Source: Chloroflexota bacterium (GTDB taxonomy: Bacteria; Chloroflexota; Limnocylindria; Limnocylindrales; CSP1-4). Taken from it: DNA of 15,354 bases. Below the pieces are notes generated by a model. That model did no database searches. It had not been told where the DNA came from and saw only the letters and a list, made by a program, of their open reading frames with translations. The stretch's first letter is position 1, and each line of letters begins with the position of its first letter. Of the stretch, positions 14,371 to 15,354 are shown piece after piece. A program made the position numbers and the translations under genes. The DNA lies in NCBI GenBank assembly GCA_013698385.1, contig JACCVB010000362.1:1-15354 (forward strand). The letters are read 5' to 3'.

Positions 14371-14438
14371 TCGGTCGGCGGGCCTCGCGGGCCGGTTCGG
14401 GTCACTCGGTTCGGGCTCGGGCGTCTCGGGACGACCCG

Positions 14439-14924
14439 TCAGTCGAGCAGTGTGGACCAGGCTGGTTTTCGTGTTCCGTCCCGAAGCTCGAGCCAGCGCA
14501 GTGCGTAGGCCACCCGGACGGCACTCGGTCCATCGACGTCCCACTCGAGCGGCAAGACCCGCGGGACCGGGCTGACGTGGAAGGCCTCGCGGCTGAAGGA
14601 TGCGGCGAGGGCCCCTCGACTCCGAACCGGTGCAAGGTGGCTGCGGATCAGATCCACGTCTCGAGCGAAGCCGGGGGCGGACCATCCATCCGGGCGTAGG
14701 GCGCGGTCCAAGAGGCGACGTCGGACCCGGAGCGCATCCATCGCCAGCACCCAGGCGGGCGCCGGCGATGGAGCGGGAGCGGGGAGCGTGCCATCCGAAG
14801 GGAGGAGATCCCCGAATGGCGGAGCGGCGATGTCGAACGGGATCTCGCCGCCGCGGCGCACCGTCTCCGCGAAGAGGAACTCGGGACCCGGGTGGGTCGC
14901 GGGCGGGCGAGCCTCGATCGACAT
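14439..14924 (-). CDS. Protein of unknown function, 161 residues
   Basis: I do not recognise a family. I start it at the ATG at 14924 because the frame upstream (open to 15269) is compositionally random and runs into the response-regulator gene. The N-terminal 50 residues are Pro-rich (MSIEARPPATHPGPEF and an Ala-Pro run). The remainder is probably folded and helical: WVLAMDALRVRRRLLDRALRP, then LIRSHLAPVRSR, and a C-terminal part with VPRVLPLEWDVDGPSAVRVAYALRWLELRDG. There is no signal peptide or cysteine. It follows the response-regulator gene on the same strand after a 208-nt gap and converges on the DUF47 gene. It could be a real small gene or an over-called frame; codon pattern and the long opening favour real. 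Confidence 0.55.
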   Translation of the reverse strand: MSIEARPPATHPGPEFLFAETVRRGGEIPFDIAAPPFGDLLPSDGTLPAPAPSPAPAWVLAMDALRVRRRLLDRALRPDGWSAPGFARDVDLIRSHLAPVRSRGALAASFSREAFHVSPVPRVLPLEWDVDGPSAVRVAYALRWLELRDGTRKPAWSTLLD

Positions 14925-15132
14925 GGTCGCAAGGTTGGGTCCGTCGTGTGAACGCCTGATGACCGCGATGTCAACGTGCCACGGTTTGACCGGGTTGCTG
15001 CCCGGCGCCGCGGGCCCGCAGATGGCCCTATCGATCGCGTCGGACCGGCGGTGACGTCCGAGTTCGCCAAATGACCGCCCAGTGGCGGACATCCGTCGGT
15101 GTCGGCGCGCCCCCGCCGCGCCGCCACGGCCG
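14925..15132. other. Non-coding gap of 208 nt
   Basis: No convincing gene is visible between the response regulator and the 161-residue protein. It contains a small hairpin at 15075-15088 and presumably the promoter of the downstream minus-strand gene, for which I could not identify a good -10 element. Confidence 0.5.
15069..15088 (-). terminator. Weak hairpin downstream of the response-regulator gene
   Basis: CCGCC-N4-GGCGG (15075-15088) read on the minus strand is followed by TCATTT. It lies 44 nt past the response-regulator stop. The stem is only 5 bp and the T-tract is interrupted, so it is a marginal terminator candidate. Confidence 0.25.
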
Positions 15133-15354
15133 TCAACCCGGGCGGCGGAACACGTAGCCGACGCCGCGGACCGTGTGGATGAACGTCGGCTGCGCTGGAT
15201 CGTCCTCGATCTGGCTGCGCAGCCAATGCACGTGGACATCGACCGTGCGGGTCTCACCCGCGTAGTCATAGCCCCAGACCTTCTCGAGCAGCTGGTCCCG
15301 GGTGAAGACCTGGCCCGGGTGCCGAAGCAGGAACGCCAACAGCTCGAACGCGCG
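15133..15354 (-). CDS. OmpR/PhoB-family response regulator, C-terminal DNA-binding domain (5' part missing)
   Basis: The last 73 residues of a winged-helix response regulator, cut by the right edge. The visible sequence covers the end of the effector domain: FELLAFLLRHPGQVFTRDQLLEKVWG, then TRTVDVHVHWLRSQIEDD (recognition helix) and the hairpin FIHTVRGVGYVFRRPG ending at the stop. This is the highly conserved Trans_reg_C (PF00486) pattern of PhoB, RegX3 and PhoP-type regulators. The receiver domain lies outside the window. Given the surrounding phosphate genes, a PhoB/RegX3 role is likely, with the kinase at 7898-9124 as a candidate partner. No kinase gene follows it downstream, and what lies upstream cannot be seen. 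Confidence 0.92.
   Translation of the reverse strand, partial: RAFELLAFLLRHPGQVFTRDQLLEKVWGYDYAGETRTVDVHVHWLRSQIEDDPAQPTFIHTVRGVGYVFRRPG

Noticed and set aside
14371..14438. Short GC-rich repeats after the DUF47 gene that might be a terminator.
   Set aside because: Only 4-bp complementary arms and no T-tract could be found on either strand.
14925..15269. Extended N-terminus of the 161-residue protein into the response-regulator gene.
   Set aside because: The composition is random, and it overlaps the conserved winged-helix coding sequence in another frame on the same strand.
1..15354. CRISPR arrays, insertion sequences, attachment sites, tRNA or rRNA genes and riboswitches.
   Set aside because: No spaced direct repeats, transposase or integrase motifs, tRNA-like cloverleaf or long structured leader was seen.

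Overview
The window is very GC-rich and densely coding, with no tRNA, rRNA, mobile element or CRISPR array visible. Short intergenic gaps, GTG and TTG starts, and several start codons lying 6 to 9 nt downstream of a TANNNT-like -10 element suggest a lineage that uses leaderless transcripts. My best guess is a high-GC Chloroflexota (Limnocylindria-like) or a deep Actinomycetota relative. That placement is inference only, because no rRNA or marker tree is available.

Layout. From 1 to about 5070 (+) there is a high-affinity phosphate operon: pstS (5' end missing), an intercistronic hairpin, then pstC, pstA, pstB, phoU and a SixA-like phosphohistidine phosphatase. From 5053 to 6451 a divergent pair follows, arsR (-) and arsM (+), with a compact bidirectional control region that holds two related palindromes. 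From 6454 to 9124 (-) a tightly overlapping operon encodes a PhoR-like sensor kinase, an endonuclease/exonuclease/phosphatase (EEP) family enzyme and a glycerophosphodiester phosphodiesterase. Next come a J-domain protein (-), an unrecognised 177-residue protein (+) and prolyl-tRNA synthetase (-). From 12738 to 14370 (+) lies a low-affinity Pit-type phosphate permease with its DUF47 (PhoU-like) partner. The right end (-) holds an unrecognised 161-residue protein and the DNA-binding domain of an OmpR/PhoB-type response regulator cut by the window edge.

How it fits together. Nearly everything except proS, the J-domain gene and the hypothetical genes belongs to phosphate sensing, uptake or organophosphate use, or to arsenic defence. 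Pst and Pit both import phosphate and can admit arsenate. The kinase and response regulator plausibly form the Pho two-component system, PhoU and DUF47 damp the two transporters, and GDPD and EEP may release phosphate from esters. The arsR-arsM pair would methylate arsenite, but no arsenate reductase or arsenite pump is present here. The features most worth checking are the bidirectional arsR/arsM promoter, the stop-start bridge of 19 codons between phoU and sixA, and the translationally coupled kinase-EEP-GDPD operon.
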